This document shows positions 47,022-55,016 of a DNA stretch of 64,000 nt, piece after piece (position 1 is the stretch's first letter; every line of letters begins with the position of its first letter). The notes under the pieces are model-generated. The model was not told the DNA's origin. It searched no databases and saw only the letters and a list, made by a program, of their open reading frames with translations. The stretch covers positions 5,643,227 through 5,707,226 of the forward strand of contig NC_019693.1 in the NCBI RefSeq assembly GCF_000317105.1, written 5' to 3'. Made by a program: the position numbers and the translations under genes. The DNA is from Oscillatoria acuminata PCC 6304. Its GTDB lineage: Bacteria; Cyanobacteriota; Cyanobacteriia; Cyanobacteriales; Laspinemataceae.

Positions 47022-47695
47022 ACGGAGTTAATATTAGGGGTGATTTGATAGGCGCAACGCCGATCGCCTTCCATGATATGTTCCACTCGTTCGATGGTGA
47101 TGGTGGGTCCGAATAGGGTTTTAAAAACCTCCAATTCGGACCGACATAATAATCGACAAGTGCGCGCTGCTTCATCGATGGGACAGTGGTTTTCTATGAA
47201 TAACCAGGACCCATCCGGTTGGCCGATCGCCTCTGCCATATATCCTTCCTTGGTCCGAATTTCTGCAAAGCGTTGCACCTGGCGATCGAGTCTGGATTGC
47301 CATGAATTTGGACTGCCATCTCCTTCTAATGTGGCAAACTGAACGCGATACCCTTGAATTTGTCGGCGCGATCGTTCCGTTAAAACTTTCTTTAATTCCG
47401 CTTCCCCTAAAACTGACTCAAAACTATTCAGAAATTCTACCATCAAGTCAGCATGAGTATTGGGAAATAGGTTGAGGGTGCGATCGGTCAACTGCCACAA
47501 CTTCACAGGTCGCCCGATCGGACGCCGTTGTTCCGAGTAATCAACCAAACCCTCTCCCCGCAGCGCCTGTAAATGCTGCCGAATCGCCATCGGAGACACC
47601 TCCAACTGTTCTGCCAGGTCCGTCGCACTGGTGGCCCCTTGCATCTTTAACAGGTAGAGAATTTGCTCTTTTGCTTTTTGTTTTTCATCGGTCAT
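46994..47695 (-). CDS. SufR-like iron-sulfur responsive regulator
   Basis: 233 residues from ATG 47695 (MTDEKQKAKEQ); an in-frame ATG at 47806 adds 37 residues of no clear family. The N-terminal HTH (ATDLAEQLEVSPMAIRQHLQALRGEGLV, in part) and the C-terminal cysteine set ENHCPI...TCRLLCRSEL with a later RRCAYQI match SufR, the [4Fe-4S] repressor of the sufBCDS operon. The suf genes are not in the window, so this may be SufR away from its operon or a paralogue. The last residues (RTPP) and TAA come from a dispersed repeat. Confidence 0.8.
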   Translation of the reverse strand: MTDEKQKAKEQILYLLKMQGATSATDLAEQLEVSPMAIRQHLQALRGEGLVDYSEQRRPIGRPVKLWQLTDRTLNLFPNTHADLMVEFLNSFESVLGEAELKKVLTERSRRQIQGYRVQFATLEGDGSPNSWQSRLDRQVQRFAEIRTKEGYMAEAIGQPDGSWLFIENHCPIDEAARTCRLLCRSELEVFKTLFGPTITIERVEHIMEGDRRCAYQITPNINSVERIKRTPP

Positions 47696-47846
47696 TGGAC
47701 ATGGCAAGGATGAAGGATCAAAGCGGAAGCATGAAGGCGGAAGCATCCCAGCAGCAGGCATTTGATTAGAACAAAAGACGGTCTCTGGTTGTCTTTCATC
47801 CTTCATCCGGTCCCCTCATTCTTCCTTTGAACCCAAATTATAACAA

Positions 47847-48092
47847 TTATAAGTCAAACCGACGCTGGAATCGCGGGTCTAAGTCGGCACTTTTGCGTTG
47901 ATTGCACTGACGGCAAAGGGTTTGCAGATTACTGATATCGTTGGACCCCCCCATCGCCAGGGGAATAATATGATCAATATTCAGTTCGGTTTCTAGTTCA
48001 GTTTTGCCACAACTTTGACACTGATGGCGATCGCGTTCCAACACATAAACTCTAACCGCTGCGGGAATCCGGATTCGAGGTGTTTTACTCAT
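47847..48092 (-). CDS. HNH endonuclease
   Basis: 81 residues, essentially just the HNH domain: [46 protein letters not shown]. The zinc-binding CxxC pairs and the His/Asn/His catalytic set are intact. Stand-alone HNH proteins of this size are often phage-derived or part of defence and mobile systems; the real role here is unknown. Only 28 bases separate it from the KGK gene upstream, so the two are probably co-transcribed. Confidence 0.88.
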   Translation of the reverse strand: MSKTPRIRIPAAVRVYVLERDRHQCQSCGKTELETELNIDHIIPLAMGGSNDISNLQTLCRQCNQRKSADLDPRFQRRFDL

Positions 48093-48119
48093 GGTTTTTA
48101 GTAGATTAAGAGGGTAAGT

Positions 48120-48506
48120 TTAAGAGGTTGGTTCATCAATCATCCGCCGAATATCATCCAGGGGTGATTCCGGTTCACTGGGTAATTCCGGTTCATTGGG
48201 TAATTCCGGTTCATTGGGTACGGCTATTTCTTCAACGTCTGGATCATCGGGACAGAATTCAAAGCGGATTCTAATCCGTCCCTTTTGCCAACCTTTCGCC
48301 TGATATGTTAACACTTGAGCCTTGATACCGTCTTCAGGATTTTGAGGGGGTGTTTTCCATTTATGAATAGGGTCTTGTTTGAGAAGCAACATTAATGCTG
48401 CAATAAATTCACCAGTTTTTAAAGTTGGGTCACCCGATAATATTCTCAGGGGTTCTTGTATCTGCACCACCTCATCATATTCGAGAATGTTAAAATTATT
48501 ATCCAT
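48120..48506 (-). CDS. KGK-domain protein 1
   Basis: 128 residues. The core (GIKAQVLTYQAKGWQKGRIRIRFEFCPDDP, in part) fits the KGK domain, a short family restricted almost entirely to cyanobacteria with no known function. The C-terminus is an acidic proline-rich tail with three repeats of NEPELP/SEPESP, ending SPLDDIRRMIDEPTS. The second KGK protein has the same core and the same SPLDDIRRM tail. Confidence 0.82.
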   Translation of the reverse strand: MDNNFNILEYDEVVQIQEPLRILSGDPTLKTGEFIAALMLLLKQDPIHKWKTPPQNPEDGIKAQVLTYQAKGWQKGRIRIRFEFCPDDPDVEEIAVPNEPELPNEPELPSEPESPLDDIRRMIDEPTS

Positions 48507-48618
48507 AATTTTTCATCTGCTTGCTACTGAGTTGAGGGACTGGACCCTTAAGCCTCCAATCGGACGTAACTCGCTTCAGCTTTCGTCACGATAATTAGAG
48601 TATTCTATAATAGATTTT

Positions 48619-48665
48619 CGTGTCATGGCTCTGCCGTGACACGGGCATTTTGCGGCTCTGCCGCC
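48619..48665. repeat. Hairpin repeat between the two KGK genes
   Basis: CGTGTCA-x11-TGACACG (48619-48643) followed by GCGGCTCTGCCGCC (48652-48665). Same 'ggctctgccg' family as 24869-24915. Confidence 0.75.
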
Positions 48666-48702
48666 TGATTGGTTCTGCTACTATTATGAGGCAATGGTTG
48701 GC

Positions 48703-49074
48703 TCATCCCTGCATCCGTCGAATATCATCAAGAGGTGATTCAGGTTCACTGGTTTCGGGTTGATTAGTTGTCGAAGTCTTTTGTACTTCTGGCTCATCTG
48801 GGCAAAATTCTAAAGTAAATTTGATTCTAACCTTTCCCGTTTGCCAGTTTTTAGCCCCATATTTTAGGACTTGAGCATTAACCCCCTCATCAAGCCATTG
48901 AGCTTTCTCATCGGTTCGCCTATCAATATAAATAGAACTTTGCTTCTTTATTACTTCTTTAAAAGCTCCTACAAACTCCCTGACTTTAAAAGTTGGCTGA
49001 TTTAAAACAATTTTTAAAACTTCGTCTATGCTTACTACTTCTTCAGAGTCAAGCGGTTCAAAATTATTGCTCAT
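48703..49074 (-). CDS. KGK-domain protein 2
   Basis: 123 residues. The core GVNAQVLKYGAKNWQTGKVRIKF...LEFCPDEP parallels the first KGK protein block by block, and the tail ends SEPESPLDDIRRMQG. The N-terminus (MSNNFEPLDSEEVVSIDEVLKI) also aligns with MDNNFNILEYDEVVQIQEPLRI of paralogue 1, so the two arose by tandem duplication. It lies 116 bases downstream of the dynamin gene on the same strand. Confidence 0.82.
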   Translation of the reverse strand: MSNNFEPLDSEEVVSIDEVLKIVLNQPTFKVREFVGAFKEVIKKQSSIYIDRRTDEKAQWLDEGVNAQVLKYGAKNWQTGKVRIKFTLEFCPDEPEVQKTSTTNQPETSEPESPLDDIRRMQG

Positions 49075-49190
49075 CCCGATTTCTCACATAAAAATTACTG
49101 TGGATTATTTTATTTGATTTACCTAGTTATGTCAATAGGGTAAGGGTAAAACTCACCGACACACATCCTACCCTATTGACATTCATTGCC

Positions 49191-51641
49191 TTAAATCATC
49201 TCCACCACCTCGGCTAATTCTACATCTTCCTCCTCCTCAACAAACTCAACCTCAATCGCCTCTTGCGAATTAGCCAAGGGTAACTGATAGCGGTCTAAAA
49301 GCATCGCCTGTAAACAGCTATTAATTCCCGAAACTACCTCGTTGTAATCGGCAATTTTATCCTGGACTTCTTGCAACTGGATCTGATTACTATCGAGTTG
49401 CTCTTGTGCTTCCCGTTCTAGGGTTTTTTCTAGGTGCGATCGCGCCCGGTTGTATTGCTGTAAAATCATCTCCTCTTGCTGCTTGACTAACGGCAACAAA
49501 TGAGTTTTCAGGGTTTGATTCACTGTTTGCCGGAAGGTACTTTGAATCGTGTGTTTGACCTTCGGTTCAAAATCCAGCTTTAACAACTGACGAATGGCGG
49601 GTTCCGCATCTTTCATGCTGATACAATCAAAACTTTGAGAGGTTTGTTGCAGCACTTTTCGGAACTGATAAATTGAAAACGTGCCTTCATCGTAAAAGCG
49701 AGGACTCTCCCGCACAAACCGATCGCATTCCGTACTCGCCGCCGCCCGAACCGCTTGCTGCACTTGCACTTCCAGGTTCTTAACCGTCTGTTCTAATCCA
49801 GCATCACCGCCCACTAAGCGGCATAAGTCTCGGTAATAGTCTTGACGGCGAATTCGTTCGAGTAAATAGGCAAAATAATTGGCAATGGTTCGTTCTGACT
49901 CTTCTGCCAATACCTCCTCTAACTCATTGGACAAGTAATAAAATGCCTCGACTAAAATCGCCAGTAATGGTGCAGTTGAGTTCCGAGGATGGGTGAGGGT
50001 TGCTTGGCGATACGCTTCTTCAACTGAGAAGGTATTCAACAGTTCATCCATGCGGCAAACCATTCGCACTTTTAGTTTGCGGAAGTCTTCCTCGAAGGTG
50101 AGGCACTGATTGGTTACGACTTCATTCACCTCTTGGGTGATATGTTTATTTAAGGCTATTCCCAGAAGGCGTAAGTCATTATTTAGTTGTTCCATCCGCC
50201 GCAATTTTAACCCTTCAATATTGACGGGTTGACTCTCTAGGTCCCGATATTGTTGGACATAATGGCGACTTAAGAGGAGACAGACGGGTTGGAGGTCATT
50301 GGCGAGGGTTTTAAAGAGGAGAGGGCGTTTTTCGTTGGTTAGATAGTTGGTAATGCTGCGGCGAAATTCCTCAATGCCGCTATCAGAAATCAGTTGATTG
50401 AGTAGGGAGGTTCCGCATTCGTTGAGGATGCGGACGTAGTTTTCATTGGGGGTTTCGTAGCTGTAAACCGCAATTTTAAATTGACTGGGGGAGAGTTTCC
50501 CAGAGTTGGCGCAGTAGCGGTTAAATTCGTTGACAAATTGCGGGGTATCTTCCTGGATTCCGGTGTTTTTGACGCTTTCGGCAAACAGGGAATCTAATCC
50601 GTAGCGATCGCGTTCGCTGGTTTGTTTGATTTGACTTCCCCAAAATCCCAGCAATCCACTGGTTTTATAGAGGCGGTTGTTGTTGTCTCGGAACTGGGTA
50701 ACAATTAGGTCATCTAACCGTTGCCGGAGTTGGCTATTATACCAGGTTTCGTCAATGCGGTTGAAGACATAAAAGACGCGATCGCGAATCCCGGGATTAG
50801 ACCGCATCTTTTCCAACAATTCCGTCTCTTCCGTGGTCATATCCCCTTCCGATGCCGGTTTGAGCACACATACCACCGCTGAGGTTTCCGGGTCTTCAAT
50901 CTTGCGATAGGTCAGTTCCGCATCTCGTTTTACCGGCGCATCAATTCCGGGTAAATCAATCAGCACATTGCCATCTTTGAGCAAGGGATGATAGCAGTAA
51001 TATTCAATCCGTTTCAACACCGAACTATTGCTACCCCGTCGGGCATAACTGGCGGCTTCTTTGAGGTTGGAAAAGTTAAATTGCTCCATCGAAAAAGTGT
51101 TATTATTCACCGGATGGATGCGGCTGCTATTTTCGGCAAATCCATCCAGCAATAAGATTAATGCTTTCGCTTGCTTGGCTAACTGGGATTTACTTTCCCC
51201 GCCTTCTTTAGTCAGCTTGGCTTCTCCAATCTGCCGCAACAGTTTGAGAACTTCCGGTTCATCAATATTAATCGCTGCTTTGATGTCTAGCCGCTCACAT
51301 AAAGCCGTAACCTGGTCTTTAATCTCCAGTCCACTCAAAAACGTGAGAACCACTCGCCCTTGGTCCGGTTCAGCATATTCAATATAGCACTCGGTTCCCG
51401 TGGCGTGACCTTCTGCACTGTAGAGCAATTCTCGTTCTAACAGGGCATTAATCAACATAGATTTACCCGCACTAAAAGCCCCGGCAAAGACAATTTCAAA
51501 TTTAGGGGCGACGGCCTTTTTCAGAGAGGACTGAACAGCGGTGATATCCTGTTGCCGCAAGGCGGGTTCTTGATGCAACAATTCGAGGATGCGATCGACC
51601 TGGTTCTGTAGCTGTTGACACTGAGGCAGCAATTGAGTCAT
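49191..51641 (-). CDS. Bacterial dynamin-like GTPase
   Basis: 816 residues from ATG 51641; the frame begins at 51674 but those 11 residues are unsupported. G1 GAFSAGKSMLINALL, switch Thr in ATGTECYI, G3 VLIDLPGIDAP and G4 FNRID define a dynamin-family GTPase. The rest is long alpha-helical stalk (coiled coils near residues 480-560 and 720-790). No paddle-like hydrophobic loop is obvious. Bacterial dynamins tubulate membranes or repair membrane damage, some during phage attack. An acidic tail (EVEFVEEEEDVELAEVVEMI) ends the protein. Confidence 0.92.
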   Translation of the reverse strand: MTQLLPQCQQLQNQVDRILELLHQEPALRQQDITAVQSSLKKAVAPKFEIVFAGAFSAGKSMLINALLERELLYSAEGHATGTECYIEYAEPDQGRVVLTFLSGLEIKDQVTALCERLDIKAAINIDEPEVLKLLRQIGEAKLTKEGGESKSQLAKQAKALILLLDGFAENSSRIHPVNNNTFSMEQFNFSNLKEAASYARRGSNSSVLKRIEYYCYHPLLKDGNVLIDLPGIDAPVKRDAELTYRKIEDPETSAVVCVLKPASEGDMTTEETELLEKMRSNPGIRDRVFYVFNRIDETWYNSQLRQRLDDLIVTQFRDNNNRLYKTSGLLGFWGSQIKQTSERDRYGLDSLFAESVKNTGIQEDTPQFVNEFNRYCANSGKLSPSQFKIAVYSYETPNENYVRILNECGTSLLNQLISDSGIEEFRRSITNYLTNEKRPLLFKTLANDLQPVCLLLSRHYVQQYRDLESQPVNIEGLKLRRMEQLNNDLRLLGIALNKHITQEVNEVVTNQCLTFEEDFRKLKVRMVCRMDELLNTFSVEEAYRQATLTHPRNSTAPLLAILVEAFYYLSNELEEVLAEESERTIANYFAYLLERIRRQDYYRDLCRLVGGDAGLEQTVKNLEVQVQQAVRAAASTECDRFVRESPRFYDEGTFSIYQFRKVLQQTSQSFDCISMKDAEPAIRQLLKLDFEPKVKHTIQSTFRQTVNQTLKTHLLPLVKQQEEMILQQYNRARSHLEKTLEREAQEQLDSNQIQLQEVQDKIADYNEVVSGINSCLQAMLLDRYQLPLANSQEAIEVEFVEEEEDVELAEVVEMI

Positions 51642-51762
51642 AGCGGTTTTGAAGAAGGCCCAACTAAAAAGCAATCTTTCTAGTATCCCACAGTTGACTC
51701 CCCAGAAAAATGAGTAGAAAATCCTATGTCAGAAGAATTTAACCAGCGATCGCTTTATTCTT

Positions 51763-51820
51763 GAGCCCGCGCAGGCGGGCTTTGTCCGTATAGCCCCACC
51801 CTTCAGGGTGCGGGTGTTTG
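51763..51820. repeat. GCCCGCGCAGGCGGGC hairpin repeat, third locus
   Basis: Same sequence as the duplicate at 27208-27350 with a few changes (CACCCTTCAGGGTG). Located upstream of the dynamin gene. Confidence 0.85.
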
Positions 51821-51842
51821 CGGGCGATCGCTTTATCTCAAT

Positions 51843-51880
51843 AAAAAAAGGGACAACTGGTCAACAGTTGCCCCTTTTTT
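51843..51880 (-). terminator. Bidirectional intrinsic terminator after the GH25 gene
   Basis: A stem AAAAAAAGGGACAACTG/CAGTTGCCCCTTTTTT with a four-base loop and one mismatch gives A and T tracts on both strands. It lies 119 bases past the stop of the minus-strand lysozyme gene and before the dynamin promoter region. Confidence 0.8.
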
Positions 51881-51897
51881 GTAGTAGCCCCGTCAAT

Positions 51898-51948
51898 GTA
51901 GGGGCGCAATGCTTGCGCCCTCTGGGGCCTGCACATTGCGCCCCTACA
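51898..51948. repeat. Paired GTAGGGGCGCAAT palindromes
   Basis: GTAGGGGCGCAAT at 51898-51910 is inverted at 51936-51948 (ATTGCGCCCCTAC), with an inner GGGCGCAATGCTTGCGCCC hairpin. Related copies are at 42064-42175. Confidence 0.8.
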
Positions 51949-51998
51949 GATACCTTCCTTTAAGTTGAACAGTTAGATGATTTATATTTTGCAATCCC

Positions 51999-53474
51999 CT
52001 AACCCCGCCACTTGCGGGTAAACTCATCTAACACCGAACTATGTAACTGCCGTTGTAACCACTCCACGGCCTCTTTTTGATGGGTTAATCCCTGATAAAA
52101 TTGACAGACATCCACCAAAGAAATATTGGCAGTAACTGGAACTGATGCCAACTTACGCCATTGCCGAGAAAACTCGGATAAGGTACTGCTGGGAATCTGA
52201 GTTTGCAACCACTGCAGTGCCTGCTTTTGGTTAGTCAAACTTTGATAATAATTACAAACATCCACCAAACTGATACTCGTGGATTGAGTCGCCACTTGCT
52301 GAGTTCCCGATCGCCACCACCGGGCAAATTCGTTCAAAATCCCACTGGAAACCTGACCCTGCAACCAATGAATCGCTTGGTCTTGTATGGGCAATCCTTG
52401 ATAAAATTTGGCCACATCCACAAAATTAATCGGCGATGACGCCGAGGCATGACCCCGCCAGCGACGGGCAAATTCTAGTAAATTCGCCTGAGAAACTTGA
52501 CCCTGTAACCAATTTAAGGCTTGATTTTGATGGGAAAATCCTTGATAAAATCGACAGACATCAATCAACCGAATTACAGGAGTTGGACCCGACTGAATGG
52601 GGGGCCAAGGAGGTGCAGGAGTTGGCGGTAAAATCGGTTGCGGTATTGGCGTTGGTGTTGGCAGGTTAACCGGGGGAGGCGTCGGTTGAACTTGGGTCGG
52701 GGGTTGAATCGCACTCACCAAAGCAGTCCAAGTCTGAATTCCGACAATCCCATCCACGGTAACATTCATCGCCCGTTGAAAGGCCATCACCGTTGAGTGC
52801 ATTGTTGCACCAAATACCCCATCAATGGACCCGGGATTGAATCCTTTATCCCGGAGACACATTTGGATATACTTAACATGAGAACCTTTCCCCCCTTGGC
52901 GGCAGACATTAAACCAGTTGACATCGACACCGCCATTAATTCCACTGACTTTGCCGGTTTCGGTGTATTGCCAAAAGGTCCAACCATCCCACCCTCCAGG
53001 AACCCAGGGATTATTCGTCTGATAGTGAGCAATCCATAGGGGATAATCGGTGAAAATTTTAGGATTACCAATCCGTTCCCAAAAACTGGGATAAGTGTAA
53101 ATAATCGGGCGACGCTTGGTTTCTTTCTCGACAATTTCGATCCAAGTTGTAATATCCCGAATAATCGAACTTGCGCCCACCCCATCGGTGGATTCAATAT
53201 CCAAAACCGGCGGCAAATCATTAGCTTCCAGTTTCACGGTTCTGAGGAAAACATCCGCCTGTGCTCTGGGGTCTTGTTTGGCCCGATAGAAGTGGTAAGC
53301 ACCCCGTGGCAACCCGACCGATTTCATCGCCGCCCAATTACTGCGATAGGAATCAGCCACAAACGTAGCGCCTTCGGTTGCTTTAGTAAAGGCAAACCCC
53401 ATGCCATCGCGAACCACGGAATTCCAATTTACGGGGTGTTGCCAATCGGAAACGTCGATACCTTTTGCACACAT
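51999..53474 (-). CDS. GH25 lysozyme with peptidoglycan-binding domain and four C-terminal repeats
   Basis: 491 residues from ATG 53474; upstream in-frame codons to 53561 are not supported. Residues ~1-190 form a GH25 muramidase (GIDVSDWQ, FAFTKATEGATF, AYHFYRA, PPVLDIESTDG with catalytic Asp/Glu, WIAHY, FWQYTETG). Residues ~200-260 are a PG_binding_1 domain (VKYIQMCLRDKGFNPGSIDG in part). A Pro/Gln/Thr linker leads to four ~44-residue repeats (LVDVCQFYQGLTHQKEA-x-x-WLQ...EF-x-x-x-WR). The repeats are not a family I recognise. No signal peptide is apparent. It probably cuts glycan strands; whether it acts on self or rival walls is unknown. Confidence 0.9.
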   Translation of the reverse strand: MCAKGIDVSDWQHPVNWNSVVRDGMGFAFTKATEGATFVADSYRSNWAAMKSVGLPRGAYHFYRAKQDPRAQADVFLRTVKLEANDLPPVLDIESTDGVGASSIIRDITTWIEIVEKETKRRPIIYTYPSFWERIGNPKIFTDYPLWIAHYQTNNPWVPGGWDGWTFWQYTETGKVSGINGGVDVNWFNVCRQGGKGSHVKYIQMCLRDKGFNPGSIDGVFGATMHSTVMAFQRAMNVTVDGIVGIQTWTALVSAIQPPTQVQPTPPPVNLPTPTPIPQPILPPTPAPPWPPIQSGPTPVIRLIDVCRFYQGFSHQNQALNWLQGQVSQANLLEFARRWRGHASASSPINFVDVAKFYQGLPIQDQAIHWLQGQVSSGILNEFARWWRSGTQQVATQSTSISLVDVCNYYQSLTNQKQALQWLQTQIPSSTLSEFSRQWRKLASVPVTANISLVDVCQFYQGLTHQKEAVEWLQRQLHSSVLDEFTRKWRG

Positions 53475-53821
53475 AATGGTAGATCTTGTTGAAAGAGTGA
53501 GGAACTGAGTGGCTTGGTTTCGGCTAAACTTCTGTAGGAAGTGGCCGGATATTTGATACAATTAGGAGGCAATTCCTCGGGTGTTAGCCCCTGCACGAGG
53601 GCCGATCGCCGCTGGTTGTGCAGGAGGGAAAGCATCAGAAGGAAAAAGCCGTTGCTTCTCCTGCTAGTCCCTGAAAATGCACCCTTGGAGTGATAGCTAA
53701 ACTATACGGATGGTGATGACTGGGATCGGGAAAGGGTCGGGATTTAACTGAAACCGCAAGCGATGACTTTCATGCCATCCCGTGCCATAGTAATTGAGTA
53801 AAATTTGAGGTCAGATTGTTT

Positions 53822-54595
53822 ATGGAAGTGATTCCAGCGATTGATTTATTAGAAGGTCGTTGTGTCCGTCTGTATCAGGGGGATTACGATCGCTCTGATG
53901 TGTTTAATGAGGACCCGGTGGCGGTTGCCAAACAATGGGTAGATGAAGGTGCGACTCGCTTGCATTTAGTGGACCTAGATGGGGCAAAAGCGGGAGAACC
54001 GCGTAATCTGAAAACCATTGAGGCGATCGCCCGCGCTGTATCCGTTCCCATCCAAGTCGGTGGCGGGTTGCGAGAGTATGCCTCGGTTGCCAATTTATTA
54101 TCCCTCGGGATTGATCGCGCCATCCTCGGAACTGTGGCAGTTGAAAAACCGGAACTCGTCCAGCAACTCGCCCAAGAATTTCCGGGTCACATTGTGGTTG
54201 GAATTGATGCGCGAGATGGCAAAGTTGCCACCCGGGGATGGTTGGAAACCTCGGAAGTGTTAGCGACGGTATTGGCACAACAAATGGTGGAATTAGGCGT
54301 GGCGGCGATTATCTATACAGATATTCATCGCGATGGGACATTGGCAGGACCGAATATTGGCGCTTTGCGTGAACTGGCAGGGGCGGTCGATATTCCCATT
54401 GTCGCCTCTGGTGGAGTGAGTTCCCTGACGGATTTGCTCAGTTTGCTGTCCCTGGAACCGTTAGGGGTGAATAGTGTGATTGTGGGGCGCGCACTTTATA
54501 CGGGAGATGTTTCTCTGAAAGAAGCAATCCAGGCGATCGGTCCTGGACGGATTCAGGATGTACCACCGGATTTTGGGTCTTCTACTTTTGCTTGA
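53822..54595 (+). CDS. hisA: ProFAR isomerase HisA
   Basis: HisA converts ProFAR to PRFAR, the fourth step of histidine synthesis. 257 residues, a (beta/alpha)8 barrel with [20 protein letters not shown] (in part; catalytic Asp8), [59 protein letters not shown] and [11 protein letters not shown]. Both catalytic aspartates are present. ATG 53822 is the start; TTG 53816 lies two codons earlier. A clear terminator follows. Confidence 0.96.
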   Translation: MEVIPAIDLLEGRCVRLYQGDYDRSDVFNEDPVAVAKQWVDEGATRLHLVDLDGAKAGEPRNLKTIEAIARAVSVPIQVGGGLREYASVANLLSLGIDRAILGTVAVEKPELVQQLAQEFPGHIVVGIDARDGKVATRGWLETSEVLATVLAQQMVELGVAAIIYTDIHRDGTLAGPNIGALRELAGAVDIPIVASGGVSSLTDLLSLLSLEPLGVNSVIVGRALYTGDVSLKEAIQAIGPGRIQDVPPDFGSSTFA

Positions 54596-54609
54596 CATTA
54601 ATTAAGAAA

Positions 54610-54633
54610 AACCCCGCCCGATTGGGTGGGGTT
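54610..54633 (+). terminator. hisA terminator
   Basis: AACCCCGCCC-GATT-GGGTGGGGTT hairpin, one wobble or mismatch, preceded by an A run and 15 bases past the hisA stop. The trailing T tract is short. Confidence 0.75.
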
Positions 54634-54656
54634 ATAGGAGAACGACCCTGTGTCTT

Positions 54657-54941
54657 GTAGGGGCGTATTGCATACGCCCTCTTTATCCTCAATATCCGTC
54701 AATGGAATCGGGCCTCATCCTTGTTTCTTGTAGGGGCGTATTGCATACATCAGAGGGCGTATGCAATACGCCCCTACAAATACACCTTCTTGTAGGGGCG
54801 TATTGCATACATCAGAGGGCGTATGCAATACGCCCCTACAAATACACCTTCTTGTAGCATACATCAGAGAATTTATGCAATACGCCCCTACAAATACACC
54901 TTGACAGGGCTAGGGTTTGAACCTCTATAGGTTGTTGCAAC
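54657..54941. repeat. 62-bp tandem palindrome array with MITE right end
   Basis: Units begin at 54727, 54789 and 54851 (CTTGTAGGGGCGTATTGCATAC...), each containing opposed TAGGGGCGTATTGCATAC and GTATGCAATACGCCCCTA; the third has lost about ten bases. The array ends with GGGCTAGGGTTTGAAC...GGTTGTTGCAAC, the right end of the family at 40899-40930. Confidence 0.85.
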
Positions 54942-55016
54942 TAAGAAACAGAACAACTTCAGTCGTTACTACAAACTAAGAAAGATAAACTTAGGATTGG
55001 GTTTCTAAAAAGGTGA

